Part shown: positions 55,832 through 64,000 of the stretch, piece after piece
Layout of the letters: each line of letters starts with the position of its first letter
Position numbering within the stretch: position 1 is the first letter of the stretch
Origin: Burkholderia oklahomensis C6786
Lineage (GTDB): Bacteria; Pseudomonadota; Gammaproteobacteria; Burkholderiales; Burkholderiaceae
Direction: 5' to 3'
Length of the DNA: 64,000 nt
NCBI RefSeq assembly: GCF_000959365.1
Contig: NZ_CP009555.1
Coordinates: forward strand, 2,790,001 to 2,854,000
Notes under the pieces: model-generated
What the model was told of the DNA's origin: nothing
Databases searched by the model: none
Seen by the model: only the letters and a program-made list of their open reading frames with translations
Position numbers and translations under genes: made by a program

Positions 55832-56866
55832 ATGATCGAAATTCGCAACCTTTCGCAGCGTTTCGAGGGGCCTCGCGGCTGGATCGAAGCGTTGCACAAC
55901 GTCAACCTGACGATTCCGCAGGGCGAGGTCTTCGGCATCATCGGCCGCAGCGGCGCGGGCAAGAGCACGCTCGTGCGCACGATCAACCTGCTCACGCGGC
56001 CGTCGGAAGGCAGCGTGATCGTCGACGGCCGCGACCTGACGCAGCTGTCCGCGAGCGAGCTGCGCAACGCACGGCGCGACATCGGGATGATCTTCCAGCA
56101 CTTCAACCTGCTGTCGTCGCGCACCGTGTTCGACAACGTCGCGCTGCCGCTCGAGCTCGCGGGCGTGAAGCGTGCGGAGATCGAGGCGACCGTGCTGCCG
56201 CTGCTCGACCTCGTCGGCCTCGCCGCGCAGAAGGACCGCTATCCGGCGCAGATCAGCGGCGGCCAGAAGCAGCGCGTCGGCATCGCGCGCGCGCTCGCGA
56301 GCAAGCCGAAGGTGCTGCTGTCCGACGAAGCGACGTCCGCGCTCGATCCCGAGACGACGCGCGCGATCCTCGACCTGCTCCGGCGCATCAACCGCGAGCT
56401 CGGCCTCACGATCGTCCTCATCACGCACCAGATGGAAGTGATCAAGGACGTGTGCGATCGCGTCGCGGTGCTCGACGCGGGGCGCGTCGTCGAAGAGGGC
56501 AACGTGATCGACGTGTTCATGCGGCCGCACCACGAAGTCACGCGCGCGCTGATCGGCGACGTGATCGCGCAGGAGCTGCCGCCCGCGATGAAGGCGCGCG
56601 TTGCCGAGCGCCTGAAGACGGGCTCGGGGCATCTGTTGCGCCTCGCGTTCACGGGCTCGGGCGTCGATCAGCCGATCCTGTCGGAGACGATCCGGCGCTA
56701 CGAGCTGGACTTCAACATCCTGCACGGCCAGATCGACGAGATCCAGGGCCGCGCGTTCGGTTCGCTCGCGGTGCTCGCGACGGGCGAGCCGGGCAAGGTG
56801 GGGCAGGCGTTCGCGTATCTGCGCGAGCAGGGCGTCGTCGTCGAGGAGCTTTCGTATGTTGAGTGA
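55832..56866 (+). CDS. metN: MetN, methionine ABC transporter ATP-binding protein
   Basis: This 344-residue ATPase drives D/L-methionine import. Walker [10 protein letters not shown] is at 38-46, the ABC signature QISGGQKQR near 140-148, and Walker [13 protein letters not shown] near 160-171. The C-terminal NIL domain (about 260-340) binds methionine and inhibits transport. The gene overlaps metI by 11 bp. Together with metI and metQ it makes a complete importer, complementing metE synthesis at the window's left end. No MetJ or MetR box is evident upstream. Confidence 0.96.
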   Translation: MIEIRNLSQRFEGPRGWIEALHNVNLTIPQGEVFGIIGRSGAGKSTLVRTINLLTRPSEGSVIVDGRDLTQLSASELRNARRDIGMIFQHFNLLSSRTVFDNVALPLELAGVKRAEIEATVLPLLDLVGLAAQKDRYPAQISGGQKQRVGIARALASKPKVLLSDEATSALDPETTRAILDLLRRINRELGLTIVLITHQMEVIKDVCDRVAVLDAGRVVEEGNVIDVFMRPHHEVTRALIGDVIAQELPPAMKARVAERLKTGSGHLLRLAFTGSGVDQPILSETIRRYELDFNILHGQIDEIQGRAFGSLAVLATGEPGKVGQAFAYLREQGVVVEELSYVE

Positions 56867-57509
56867 AATGTTCGATATGTTTGTGCAGTCGTTCTGGGAG
56901 ACGCTGATCATGGTCGGCATCTCCGGGGCGGTCGGCGCGCTCGTCGGCCTGCCGCTCGGCGTGCTGCTCTATCTGACCGATCGCCAGGGCGTGCTGCAGA
57001 GCCTCGCGGTGAACCGCGTGCTGGGCGGCATCGTCAACGCGGTCCGCTCGACGCCGTTCATCATCCTGCTCGTCGCGGTGATCCCGTTTACGCGCCTGGC
57101 CGTCGGCTCGTCGATCGGCACCGCGGCGGCCGTCGTGCCGCTCACGATCGCGGCGGCGCCGTTCATCGCGCGGCTCGTCGAGACGGCGCTGCGCGAAGTC
57201 GACCGCGGCCTCATCGAAGCCGCGCAGGCGATGGGCGCGACGACGGGCCAGATCGTGTTCAAGGTGCTGCTGCCCGAATCGCTGCCGGGCATCGTCGCGG
57301 GGCTCACGATCACGTTCGTGTCGCTCGTCGGCTATTCGGCGATGGCGGGCGCGATCGGCGGCGGCGGGTTGGGCGACCTCGGGATCCGCTACGGCTATCA
57401 GCGCTATCTGCCGGAAGTGATGTGGACGGTCGTCGCGATCCTGATCGTGTTCGTGCAGATCGTGCAATCGTTCGGCGACTGGCTCGTGCGGCGCCTGAGC
57501 CACAAGTAA
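56856..57509 (+). CDS. metI: MetI, methionine ABC transporter permease
   Basis: This 217-residue inner-membrane protein has five predicted helices and the permease EAA loop [31 protein letters not shown] near residue 66 is typical of MetI. It overlaps metN and precedes metQ by 72 bp. Confidence 0.96.
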   Translation: MLSEMFDMFVQSFWETLIMVGISGAVGALVGLPLGVLLYLTDRQGVLQSLAVNRVLGGIVNAVRSTPFIILLVAVIPFTRLAVGSSIGTAAAVVPLTIAAAPFIARLVETALREVDRGLIEAAQAMGATTGQIVFKVLLPESLPGIVAGLTITFVSLVGYSAMAGAIGGGGLGDLGIRYGYQRYLPEVMWTVVAILIVFVQIVQSFGDWLVRRLSHK

Positions 57510-57581
57510 AACAACCGATTGCGCGCGAGCGCCGCGCGTCGCGACCGGCGGCGGCGCCGCAACCGCAGAGGAGATCCGGAG

Positions 57582-58376
57582 ATGCAACGAAGAACGATGC
57601 TCAAGCTTGCCGCCGCGTTCGGCGCGGCCGCATGCGTCGCGAGCGCGCAGGCGCAGGCGCGGACGATCAAGGTCGGCGTGACGGGCGGCCCGCACGCACA
57701 GGTGATGGAGGAAGTGAAGAAGGTCGCCGCGAAGAACGGGCTCGACATCAAGATCGTCGAGTTCTCGGACTACGTGCAGCCGAACGCGGCGCTCGCGGCG
57801 GGCGACATCGACGCGAACAGCTATCAGCACTATCCGTATCTCGAAGCGCAGGTGAAGGATCGCGGCTACAAGATCGTCAAGGTCGCGGACACCGTCACGT
57901 TCCCGATGGGGATCTATTCGAAGCGCGTGAAGTCGCTCGCGGAGCTGCGCCCGGGCGCGCGGATTGCGATTCCGAACGATCCGACGAACGGCGGCCGCGC
58001 GCTGTTGCTGCTGCAGAAGCAGGGCCTGCTGAAGCTGCGCGACGGCGCGGGCCTGAAGGCGACGCGCTTCGACGTCGCCGACAATCCGAAGCAACTGAAG
58101 CTCGTCGAGCTCGACGCCGCGCAGATTCCGCGCTCGCTCGCCGACGTCGACGCCGCCGCGATCAACACGAACTACGCGATGGAGGCCGGGCTCAAGCCGA
58201 AACAGGACGCGATCGCGATCGAGGGTCCGAACGGCCCGTACGCGAACATTCTCGCGGTGCGCGCCGAAGACAAGGACAAGCCGTGGGTCGCGAAGCTCGT
58301 CGCAGCGTACCGGTCGCCCGACGTGAAGCGCTTCATCGAGCGCCAATTCGGCGGCGCGGTGATCACCGCGTGGTGA
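57582..58376 (+). CDS. metQ: MetQ, methionine-binding protein
   Basis: This 264-residue periplasmic protein of the NlpA family captures methionine for MetNI. A signal peptide ends near SAQAQA (residue 25). ATG has a strong site (GAGGAG). The domain starts IKVGVTGGPHAQVMEEVKK and contains SDYVQPNAALAAGDIDANSYQH and AINTNYAMEAG, as in other MetQ. No clear lipobox exists, so unlike E. coli MetQ it may be free in the periplasm. Confidence 0.95.
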   Translation: MQRRTMLKLAAAFGAAACVASAQAQARTIKVGVTGGPHAQVMEEVKKVAAKNGLDIKIVEFSDYVQPNAALAAGDIDANSYQHYPYLEAQVKDRGYKIVKVADTVTFPMGIYSKRVKSLAELRPGARIAIPNDPTNGGRALLLLQKQGLLKLRDGAGLKATRFDVADNPKQLKLVELDAAQIPRSLADVDAAAINTNYAMEAGLKPKQDAIAIEGPNGPYANILAVRAEDKDKPWVAKLVAAYRSPDVKRFIERQFGGAVITAW

Positions 58377-58415
58377 GCGGAACGCGGGGCGCCGCCGATT
58401 AGAGGCGGCGGTCGA

Positions 58416-58446
58416 AAGCCCGGGCTTGGCGTCCGGGTTTTTTCTC
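58416..58446 (+). terminator. Terminator after metQ
   Basis: CCCGG and CCGGG with flanking A and T pairs close a loop of about nine bases and are followed by TTTTTTCTCTTTT. Confidence 0.75.
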
Positions 58447-58456
58447 TTTTAAAATA

Positions 58457-58468
58457 GAACGACCGTTC
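58457..58468. promoter_or_regulatory. TetR-type palindromic operator in the etfBA promoter
   Basis: GAACGACCGTTC is a palindrome except for its two central bases. It lies just before a TATTAT -10-like box (58471-58476) and after an AT stretch that could be the -35 (TTTAAA). This form is typical of operators for TetR-family regulators of fatty-acid and branched-chain catabolism in betaproteobacteria. The regulator is not in the window. Confidence 0.6.
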
Positions 58469-58599
58469 GCTATTATCGGCATGCCGCAAGGGGGCGCTAT
58501 CCTCGGTAGCCGCAAATTGAATGACCGGCGTTGCCGCCGCGTGGGCGAGCCTCGCTATAAAATGGCCGCTGGTCGTATTCGTAACTTTGGAGCGTGTGC

Positions 58600-59349
58600 A
58601 TGAAAATCCTGGTGCCAGTGAAGAGAGTGGTCGATTACAACGTGAAGGTCCGGGTGAAGACGGACGGCACGGGGGTCGATATTGCGAACGTGAAGATGTC
58701 GATGAATCCGTTCGACGAGATCGCGGTCGAGGAGGCGGTGCGCCTGAAGGAAGCGGGCGTGGCGACCGAAGTGATCGCGGTGTCGGTGGGCGTTGCGCAG
58801 GCTCAGGAAACGCTTCGCACGGCGCTCGCGATCGGCGCGGACCGTGCGATTCTCGTCGAATCGAACGACGAAGTGCAGCCGCTCGGCGTCGCGAAGATCC
58901 TGAAGGCGCTGGTCGACAAGGAGCAGCCGCAGCTCGTGATTCTGGGCAAGCAGGCGATCGACGACGATTCGAACCAGACGGGCCAGATGCTGGCCGCGCT
59001 CGCGAACCTGCCGCAGGCGACGTTCGCGTCGAAGGTGACGGTCGCCGACGGCCGTGCAACGGTCGCGCGTGAAGTGGACGGCGGCGCGGAGACGCTGTCG
59101 CTTCAACTGCCCGCGGTGGTCACCACGGATCTTCGCCTGAACGAGCCGCGCTACGTGACGCTGCCGAACATCATGAAGGCGAAGAAGAAGCCTTTGGAAA
59201 CCGTGAAGCCGGAAGACCTGGGCGTGGACGTTGCGCCGCGTCTGAAGACGCTGAAGGTGGTGGAGCCGCCGAAGCGCGCGGCGGGCGTGAAGGTGCCGGA
59301 CGTGAAGACGCTGGTCGAGAAGCTGAAGACCGAAGCCAAGGTGCTGTAA
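58600..59349 (+). CDS. etfB: EtfB, electron transfer flavoprotein beta subunit
   Basis: This 249-residue subunit with EtfA carries electrons from acyl-CoA dehydrogenases to the ubiquinone pool. It starts [19 protein letters not shown] and carries the AMP-site pattern [20 protein letters not shown] and the C-terminal recognition-loop region [18 protein letters not shown] two codons upstream is less likely since GGAG is 8-9 nt from this ATG. etfA follows after 15 bp. Confidence 0.97.
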   Translation: MKILVPVKRVVDYNVKVRVKTDGTGVDIANVKMSMNPFDEIAVEEAVRLKEAGVATEVIAVSVGVAQAQETLRTALAIGADRAILVESNDEVQPLGVAKILKALVDKEQPQLVILGKQAIDDDSNQTGQMLAALANLPQATFASKVTVADGRATVAREVDGGAETLSLQLPAVVTTDLRLNEPRYVTLPNIMKAKKKPLETVKPEDLGVDVAPRLKTLKVVEPPKRAAGVKVPDVKTLVEKLKTEAKVL

Positions 59350-59364
59350 GGGGAGCGGAAAGAA

Positions 59365-60300
59365 ATGACGATTCTGGTAATTGCCGAACACGACAATGGG
59401 TCGATCAAGGCGTCGACGCTGAACACGGTGGCTGCCGCGCAGAAGATCGGCGGCGATATTCACGTGCTGGTCGCGGGTCACAACGCGCAGGGCGCGGCCG
59501 ACGCGGCGGCGAAGATCGCGGGTGTCGCCAAGGTGCTGTTGGCCGACGCGCCGCAACTCGAAGCGGGCCTCGCGGAGAACGTCGAGGCGACCGCGCTGAA
59601 CGTCGCGAAGGACTACTCGCATATCCTCGCGCCGGCGACCGCCTACGGCAAGAACATTGCGCCGCGCATTGCGGCGAAGCTGGACGTCGCGCAGATTTCG
59701 GACATCACGGCGGTGGACTCGGCCGACACGTTCGAGCGCCCGATCTACGCGGGCAACGCGATCGCGACGGTGCAGTCGAGCGATCCGATCAAGGTGATCA
59801 CGGTGCGCGCGACGGGCTTCGATCCGGTTGCGGCCGAAGGCGGCAGCGCGTCGGTCGAGAAGATCGACGCGGCGGCAGACAGCGGCATTTCGCAATTCGT
59901 CAGCCGCGAGGTGACGAAGCTGGAGCGTCCGGAACTCACCAGCGCAAAGATCATCGTGTCGGGCGGCCGGGGCTTGGGCAGCGGCGAGAACTACACGAAG
60001 GTGCTGGAGCCGCTGGCGGACAAGCTGCAGGCGGCGCTGGGCGCGTCGCGCGCGGCGGTCGACGCGGGCTACGTGCCGAACGACTACCAAGTGGGCCAGA
60101 CGGGCAAGATCGTCGCGCCGCAACTGTACATCGCGGTGGGCATTTCGGGCGCGATCCAGCATCTGGCAGGGATGAAGGATTCGAAGGTGATCGTCGCGAT
60201 CAACAAGGATCCCGAAGCACCGATCTTCAGCGTGGCCGACTACGGCCTCGTCGGCGATCTGTTCACGCTCGTGCCGGAGCTCGTGAACGAGCTCGGCTGA
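59365..60300 (+). CDS. etfA: EtfA, electron transfer flavoprotein alpha subunit
   Basis: This 311-residue subunit binds FAD in its C-terminal domain, seen as [34 protein letters not shown] and [16 protein letters not shown]. Length matches EtfA (about 310). GGGAGCGG precedes the start. A terminator separates it from the following acyl-CoA dehydrogenase gene. Confidence 0.97.
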   Translation: MTILVIAEHDNGSIKASTLNTVAAAQKIGGDIHVLVAGHNAQGAADAAAKIAGVAKVLLADAPQLEAGLAENVEATALNVAKDYSHILAPATAYGKNIAPRIAAKLDVAQISDITAVDSADTFERPIYAGNAIATVQSSDPIKVITVRATGFDPVAAEGGSASVEKIDAAADSGISQFVSREVTKLERPELTSAKIIVSGGRGLGSGENYTKVLEPLADKLQAALGASRAAVDAGYVPNDYQVGQTGKIVAPQLYIAVGISGAIQHLAGMKDSKVIVAINKDPEAPIFSVADYGLVGDLFTLVPELVNELG

Positions 60301-60347
60301 CGCGCAGCGCGCGTCGCGTTCAGCGCACGAGCAAGTCGAACATGAAC

Positions 60348-60373
60348 AAAGGGGCGCGGCGAGCGCCCCTTTT
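60348..60373 (+). terminator. Terminator after etfA
   Basis: AAAGGGGCGC and GCGCCCCTTT pair around GGCGA, followed by a T. Confidence 0.82.
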
Positions 60374-60404
60374 CACACCATAAACGGACTAGGAGAGGAG
60401 CACC

Positions 60405-62195
60405 ATGAGCTATACCGCACCCGTCAAGGACATGCTGTTCGTGATGAAGGAACTGGCCGGCATCGACGAGGTCGCGAAGCTGCCCGGCTACGAGGACGCC
60501 GGCTTCGATACGGCTGCCGCCGTGCTCGACGAATCGGCGAAGTTCTGCGGCGAGGTGCTTGCGCCGCTGAACGTCGAAGGCGACAAGAATCCGAGCAGCT
60601 GGAAGGACGGCGCCGTCACCGCGACGCCCGGCTTCAAGGAGGCGTTCCGCCAGTTCGTCGAAGGCGGCTGGCAGGGGCTGCAACATCCGACCGAATACGA
60701 TGGACAGGGCCTGCCGAAGCTGATCGCGACGCCGTGCATCGAGATGCTGAACGCGTCGAACCTGTCGTTCGCGCTGTGTCCGCTCCTGACCGACGGCGCG
60801 ATCGAGGCGCTCCTCACGGCCGGCACCGACGAACAGAAGTCCAGCTATGTGCCGAAGCTCATCTCCGGCGAGTGGACGGGCACGATGAACCTGACCGAGC
60901 CGCAGGCGGGCTCCGACCTCGCGCTCGTGCGCTCGCGCGCGGAGCCGCAAGGCGACGGCTCGTACAAGGTGTTCGGCACGAAGATCTTCATCACGTGGGG
61001 CGAGCACGACATGGCGGGCAACATCGTCCATCTCGTGCTCGCGCGCACGCCGAGCGCGCCCGAAGGCGTGAAGGGCATCTCGCTCTTCATCGTGCCGAAG
61101 TTCCTCGTCAACGACGACGGCAGCCTCGGCGCGCGCAACGACGTGCACTGCGTGTCGATCGAGCACAAGCTCGGCATCAAGGCGAGCCCGACCGCGGTGC
61201 TGCAGTACGGCGACCACGGCGGTGCGGTCGGCTATCTCGTCGGTGAAGAGAACCGCGGCCTCGAGTACATGTTCATCATGATGAACGCGGCGCGCTTCGG
61301 CGTCGGCATGCAGGGGATCGGCGTCGCCGACCGCGCATACCAGAAGGCCGCCGAGTTCGCGAAGGAGCGTGTGCAGAGCCGTCCGGTCGACGGCTCCGCG
61401 AAGCAGTCGGTAACGATCATTCATCACCCGGACGTGCGCCGGATGCTCGCGACGATGCGCGCGCTGACGGAAGGCGCGCGTGCGCTGTCGTACGTCGCCG
61501 CCGCGCACAGCGATCACGCGCATCGCGCCGCCGACGAAGGCGTGCGCGCGAAGCATCAGGCGATCTACGAGTACCTGGTGCCGGTCGTGAAGGGCTGGAG
61601 CACCGAGATGGTCAACGAGGTCGCGAGCCTCGGGATCCAGGTGCACGGCGGGATGGGCTTCATCGAGGAGACGGGCGCCGCGCAGTATTACCGCGATGCG
61701 CGGATTCTCGCGATCTACGAAGGCACGACCGCAATCCAGGCAAACGACCTCGTCGGCCGGAAGACGGTGCGTGACGGCGGTGCGGTCGCGAAGGCGATCG
61801 TCGGCGAGATCCGGCAGACGGTCGAAGCGCTCGGCGCGCACGACGGCCCGGCATTCGCCGCGATGAAGACGCAGTTGGCGAACGGTGCGCGCGCGCTGTC
61901 GGCCGTCGTCGATTTCGTCGTCGCGAACGTGAAGGGCGATCCGAACGCCGTGTTCGCCGGCAGCGTGCCGTATCTGAAGCTCGCGGGCGTCGTGCTGTGC
62001 GGCTGGCAAATGGCGCGCGCGCTGCTCGCCGCGCAGCACAAGCGTGCCGACGATCCGAAGTTCTACGACGCGAAGATCGCGATCGCGCAGTTCTACGCGG
62101 AGCACATCCTCGTGCAGGCAAGCGCGTTCGAGGCGTCGATCGTCGGCGCGAAGGGCGGCGAGAGCGTGCTCGCGCTGACGGAAGACCAGTTCTGA
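60405..62195 (+). CDS. Acyl-CoA dehydrogenase (large, C-terminally extended type)
   Basis: This 596-residue FAD enzyme belongs to the large acyl-CoA dehydrogenase subgroup that includes DmdC-like 3-methylthiopropionyl-CoA dehydrogenase and long-chain enzymes. It has MNLTEPQAGSDLA (FAD-binding region, near residue 165), the conserved FITWGEHDM, and the catalytic Glu segment RDARILAIYEGTTAIQANDL near residue 440, where Glu is the usual base. Adjacent etfBA gives its electron acceptor. Its acyl chain preference cannot be read here. It has its own ribosome site (AGGAGAGGAG). Confidence 0.9.
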   Translation: MSYTAPVKDMLFVMKELAGIDEVAKLPGYEDAGFDTAAAVLDESAKFCGEVLAPLNVEGDKNPSSWKDGAVTATPGFKEAFRQFVEGGWQGLQHPTEYDGQGLPKLIATPCIEMLNASNLSFALCPLLTDGAIEALLTAGTDEQKSSYVPKLISGEWTGTMNLTEPQAGSDLALVRSRAEPQGDGSYKVFGTKIFITWGEHDMAGNIVHLVLARTPSAPEGVKGISLFIVPKFLVNDDGSLGARNDVHCVSIEHKLGIKASPTAVLQYGDHGGAVGYLVGEENRGLEYMFIMMNAARFGVGMQGIGVADRAYQKAAEFAKERVQSRPVDGSAKQSVTIIHHPDVRRMLATMRALTEGARALSYVAAAHSDHAHRAADEGVRAKHQAIYEYLVPVVKGWSTEMVNEVASLGIQVHGGMGFIEETGAAQYYRDARILAIYEGTTAIQANDLVGRKTVRDGGAVAKAIVGEIRQTVEALGAHDGPAFAAMKTQLANGARALSAVVDFVVANVKGDPNAVFAGSVPYLKLAGVVLCGWQMARALLAAQHKRADDPKFYDAKIAIAQFYAEHILVQASAFEASIVGAKGGESVLALTEDQF

Positions 62196-62226
62196 TCGCC
62201 TGGTTCGGTCAGTAGACATAGAAACG

Positions 62227-62259
62227 AAGAACGGCGCCCTCGGAGGCGCCGTTCTTTTT
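62227..62259. terminator. Bidirectional terminator between the acyl-CoA dehydrogenase and dadA
   Basis: AAGAACGGCGCC and GGCGCCGTTCTT pair around CTCGGA between the convergent genes, with a following T-run. Confidence 0.9.
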
Positions 62260-62308
62260 GGGCGGCGTGGGCACGCATATGCGGCTGCGCCGGTCGCGCG
62301 TCAGCGCG

Positions 62309-63595
62309 TCATGCGTACGCCGGGCGGTGCTCGCCGTCCGTTTCGCTCAGATAGCGATGCACCGACAGGTCGTCCGCGCGGATCGCGGGCTTCTTGCCGG
62401 ACATCAGGTCCGCGAGCAACTGGCCCGAGCCGCACGACATCGTCCAGCCGAGCGTGCCGTGGCCCGTGTTGAGGAACAGATTCGGCACGGGCGTGCGGCC
62501 GACGATCGGCGTGCCGTCCGGCGTCATCGGGCGCAGGCCGGTCCAGAACGACGCATTCGCCGTATCGCCGCCGCCCGGGAACAGGTCGTTTACGCACATT
62601 TCGAGCGTCTCGCGGCGCGCCTGGCGCAGCCGCTTGTCGAAGCCGACGATCTCCGCCATCCCGCCGACGCGGATGCGTTCGTCGAAACGGGTGATCGCGA
62701 TCTTGTAGGTCTCGTCGAGCACGGTCGACACGGGCGCCTTCGCGGCATCGACGATCGGCGCGGTGATCGAATAGCCCTTCAGCGGGTACACCGGAATCTT
62801 CATGAGATTCGCGACGAGGTTCGTCGAATACGAGCCGAGCGCGACCACGTACGCGTCGGCGCGCACCATCTCGCCGCCGCACTGGACGCCGGCGATCTTG
62901 CCGCCCGCGATCGCGAGCGCATCGATGCTCGTATTGAAGCGAAACTTCACGCCGAGCTGCTCGGCGAGCGCGGCGAGGCGCGTCGTGAAGAGCTGGCAGT
63001 CGCCCGTTTCGTCGCCCGGCAGCCGCAGGCCGCCCGTCAGCTTGTGCGAGACCGCGGCGAGCGCCGGTTCGGCCTTCTTCAGCTCGTCGCTCGACAGCAG
63101 TTCGAACGGCACGTTCGCGTCGCGCAGCACCGCGATGTCCTTCGCGGCGCCGTCGAGCTGCTGCTGCGTGCGGAACACCTGCAGCGTGCCGCCCGTGCGG
63201 CCTTCGTACTGGATGCCCGTCTCGGCTCGCAGCGCCTGCAGGCAATCGCGGCTATATTCGGCGAGGCGCACCATGCGGCCCTTGTTCAGCGCATAGCGCT
63301 CGGTCGTGCAGTTGCGCAGCATCTGCCACATCCATTGCAACTGGAAGCGCGTGCCGTCGAGGCGGATCGCGAGCGGCGCGTGCTTTTCGAACATCCACTT
63401 GACCGCCTTCAGCGGCACGCCGGGTGCAGCCCACGGCGCCGCGTAGCCGGGCGAGATCTGGCCCGCGTTCGCAAAGCTCGTGTCGAGGGCGGGGCCGGCC
63501 TCGCGGTCGATCACCGTGACTTCGTGGCCCGCGCGCGCCAGATAATAGGCGCTCGCCACGCCGACCACGCCACTGCCCAAAATAACCACACGCAT
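62309..63595 (-). CDS. dadA: DadA, D-amino acid dehydrogenase small subunit
   Basis: This 428-residue FAD protein oxidises D-alanine and other D-amino acids to 2-oxo acids and ammonia. It has [21 protein letters not shown] at the N-terminus, a GYS segment in [12 protein letters not shown], and [20 protein letters not shown] and [21 protein letters not shown] near the end. Length equals E. coli DadA (432). It diverges from an Lrp-family regulator. No alanine racemase (dadX) follows. Confidence 0.95.
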   Translation of the reverse strand: MRVVILGSGVVGVASAYYLARAGHEVTVIDREAGPALDTSFANAGQISPGYAAPWAAPGVPLKAVKWMFEKHAPLAIRLDGTRFQLQWMWQMLRNCTTERYALNKGRMVRLAEYSRDCLQALRAETGIQYEGRTGGTLQVFRTQQQLDGAAKDIAVLRDANVPFELLSSDELKKAEPALAAVSHKLTGGLRLPGDETGDCQLFTTRLAALAEQLGVKFRFNTSIDALAIAGGKIAGVQCGGEMVRADAYVVALGSYSTNLVANLMKIPVYPLKGYSITAPIVDAAKAPVSTVLDETYKIAITRFDERIRVGGMAEIVGFDKRLRQARRETLEMCVNDLFPGGGDTANASFWTGLRPMTPDGTPIVGRTPVPNLFLNTGHGTLGWTMSCGSGQLLADLMSGKKPAIRADDLSVHRYLSETDGEHRPAYA

Positions 63596-63740
63596 AGCTG
63601 CTCCGGATAGAAAACGCCGGACGGCGCGCGGCGCACCCGATGCGCTCTGCGATCTGCATCCGACCTAGTTTTTTGCGCTATGGTATTGTTGAGTCACTAG
63701 GTTTTGTTATTGTATTTTTCCAATTTTCAGTAAAAAAGCG
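63596..63740. promoter_or_regulatory. AT-rich divergent promoter region dadA / lrp-family gene
   Basis: The 145-bp gap carries two CTAG-T-rich half sites (CTAG at 63665-63668 and 63697-63700, each followed by a T-run), 32 bp apart, close to three helical turns. That phase suits the multimeric wrapping typical of Lrp proteins. The region is visibly AT-rich from 63665 to 63735. Confidence 0.5.
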
Positions 63741-64000
63741 ATGAGAACTCAACGTCAGCCGGTACGCGCGCTCGACAAGCTGGACCGGCGTATTCTGAAG
63801 CTGCTGCAAGAGGACGGCCGCATGGCGATGAAGGACCTCGCCGAGCGCGTCGGACTGACGGTCACGCCCTGCATCGAGCGGGTGCGGCGGATGGAGCGCG
63901 ACGGCGTGATCACGGGTTACCACGCGCGCGTCGATCCTGCGCAACTCGGCGCGTCGCTCCTCGTGTTCGTCGAGATCACGCTCGATCACAAGAACGGCAA
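63741..64000 (+). CDS. Lrp/AsnC-family transcriptional regulator (3' end outside window)
   Basis: The first 86 codons are present. The N-terminal helix-turn-helix (LDKLDRRILKLLQEDGRMAM and LAERVGLTVTPCIERVRRME) and the linker to the ligand-binding domain (GVITGYHARVDPAQLG) are typical of Lrp/AsnC regulators. It probably activates the divergent dadA in response to L-alanine or leucine, as DadR does in pseudomonads; this is inferred from position. Confidence 0.85.
   Translation, partial: MRTQRQPVRALDKLDRRILKLLQEDGRMAMKDLAERVGLTVTPCIERVRRMERDGVITGYHARVDPAQLGASLLVFVEITLDHKNG

Noticed and set aside
63678..63989. A minus-strand frame of 103 codons opposite the Lrp-family gene
   Set aside because: It is antisense to a clear helix-turn-helix gene and has no independent support.
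1..64000. CRISPR arrays, prophage, integrases, insertion sequences and toxin-antitoxin pairs
   Set aside because: No regularly spaced repeats, transposase motifs, attachment sites or paired small genes of those families were found on either strand.

Overview
The window looks like a piece of the main chromosome of a Burkholderia species, most likely the B. pseudomallei/thailandensis group. This is inferred from the very high GC content with strong GC3 bias, a one-piece tmRNA whose tag reads ANDDTFALAA, the gyrA-serC-pheA-tyrA-aroA-cmk-rpsA-ihfB-lapA-lapB supraoperon order, a soluble NAD-linked Fds formate dehydrogenase, and protein sequences that read as betaproteobacterial. No insertion sequence, prophage, integrase, CRISPR array or toxin-antitoxin pair is visible. 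It is a core-genome region, and nearly all of it is assignable.

Layout. 1-2.6 kb: start of metR, a MetR box and metE (cobalamin-independent methionine synthase). 2.6-7.2 kb: pepN, a DUF4136 lipoprotein, and a UPF0016 manganese exporter preceded by a yybP-ykoY manganese riboswitch. 7.6-12.6 kb: a purine catabolism/salvage operon on the minus strand (xdhC, adenine deaminase, AzgA-type permease, guanine deaminase), without the xdhA/xdhB genes that normally precede xdhC. 13.4-19 kb: dsbB, an amidase, a class I glutamine amidotransferase with a long low-complexity N-terminus, and a CitA-type citrate symporter. 19.2-22.9 kb: a TPR/GT9-like protein and an FAD aromatic monooxygenase, divergent. 23-29.6 kb: the fdsGBAD formate dehydrogenase operon with a divergent ModE/periplasmic-binding-type regulator. 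29.6-33.8 kb: a small exported protein, a PmtA-like methyltransferase, ssrA (tmRNA), gph, ubiG and an OmpA-family protein.

34.3-45.3 kb: gyrA, a DUF2059 protein, then serC, pheA, tyrA, aroA, cmk, rpsA and ihfB, which join serine, aromatic amino acid and nucleotide metabolism to translation. The tyrA and aroA reading frames are joined without a stop, and the hisC-type aminotransferase often found between pheA and tyrA is absent. 45.5-50.9 kb: envelope genes (lapA, lapB, ugd, hldA, hldD) and a ComEA-like helix-hairpin-helix protein. 51-55.6 kb: cysM, mltB, a histone-deacetylase-like amidohydrolase and a monoglyceride-lipase-like hydrolase. 55.8-58.4 kb: the metNIQ methionine importer. 58.6-62.2 kb: etfB-etfA and an acyl-CoA dehydrogenase, with a TetR-type palindrome in the etf promoter. 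62.3-64 kb: dadA and a divergent Lrp-family regulator cut by the window edge.

I did not find a clearly new multi-gene system. The observations most worth checking are the tyrA-aroA fusion, the orphan xdhC next to an 816-bp gap, the fds operon without fdsC, the ssrA promoter built into the last codons of gph, and the palindrome controlling etfBA.
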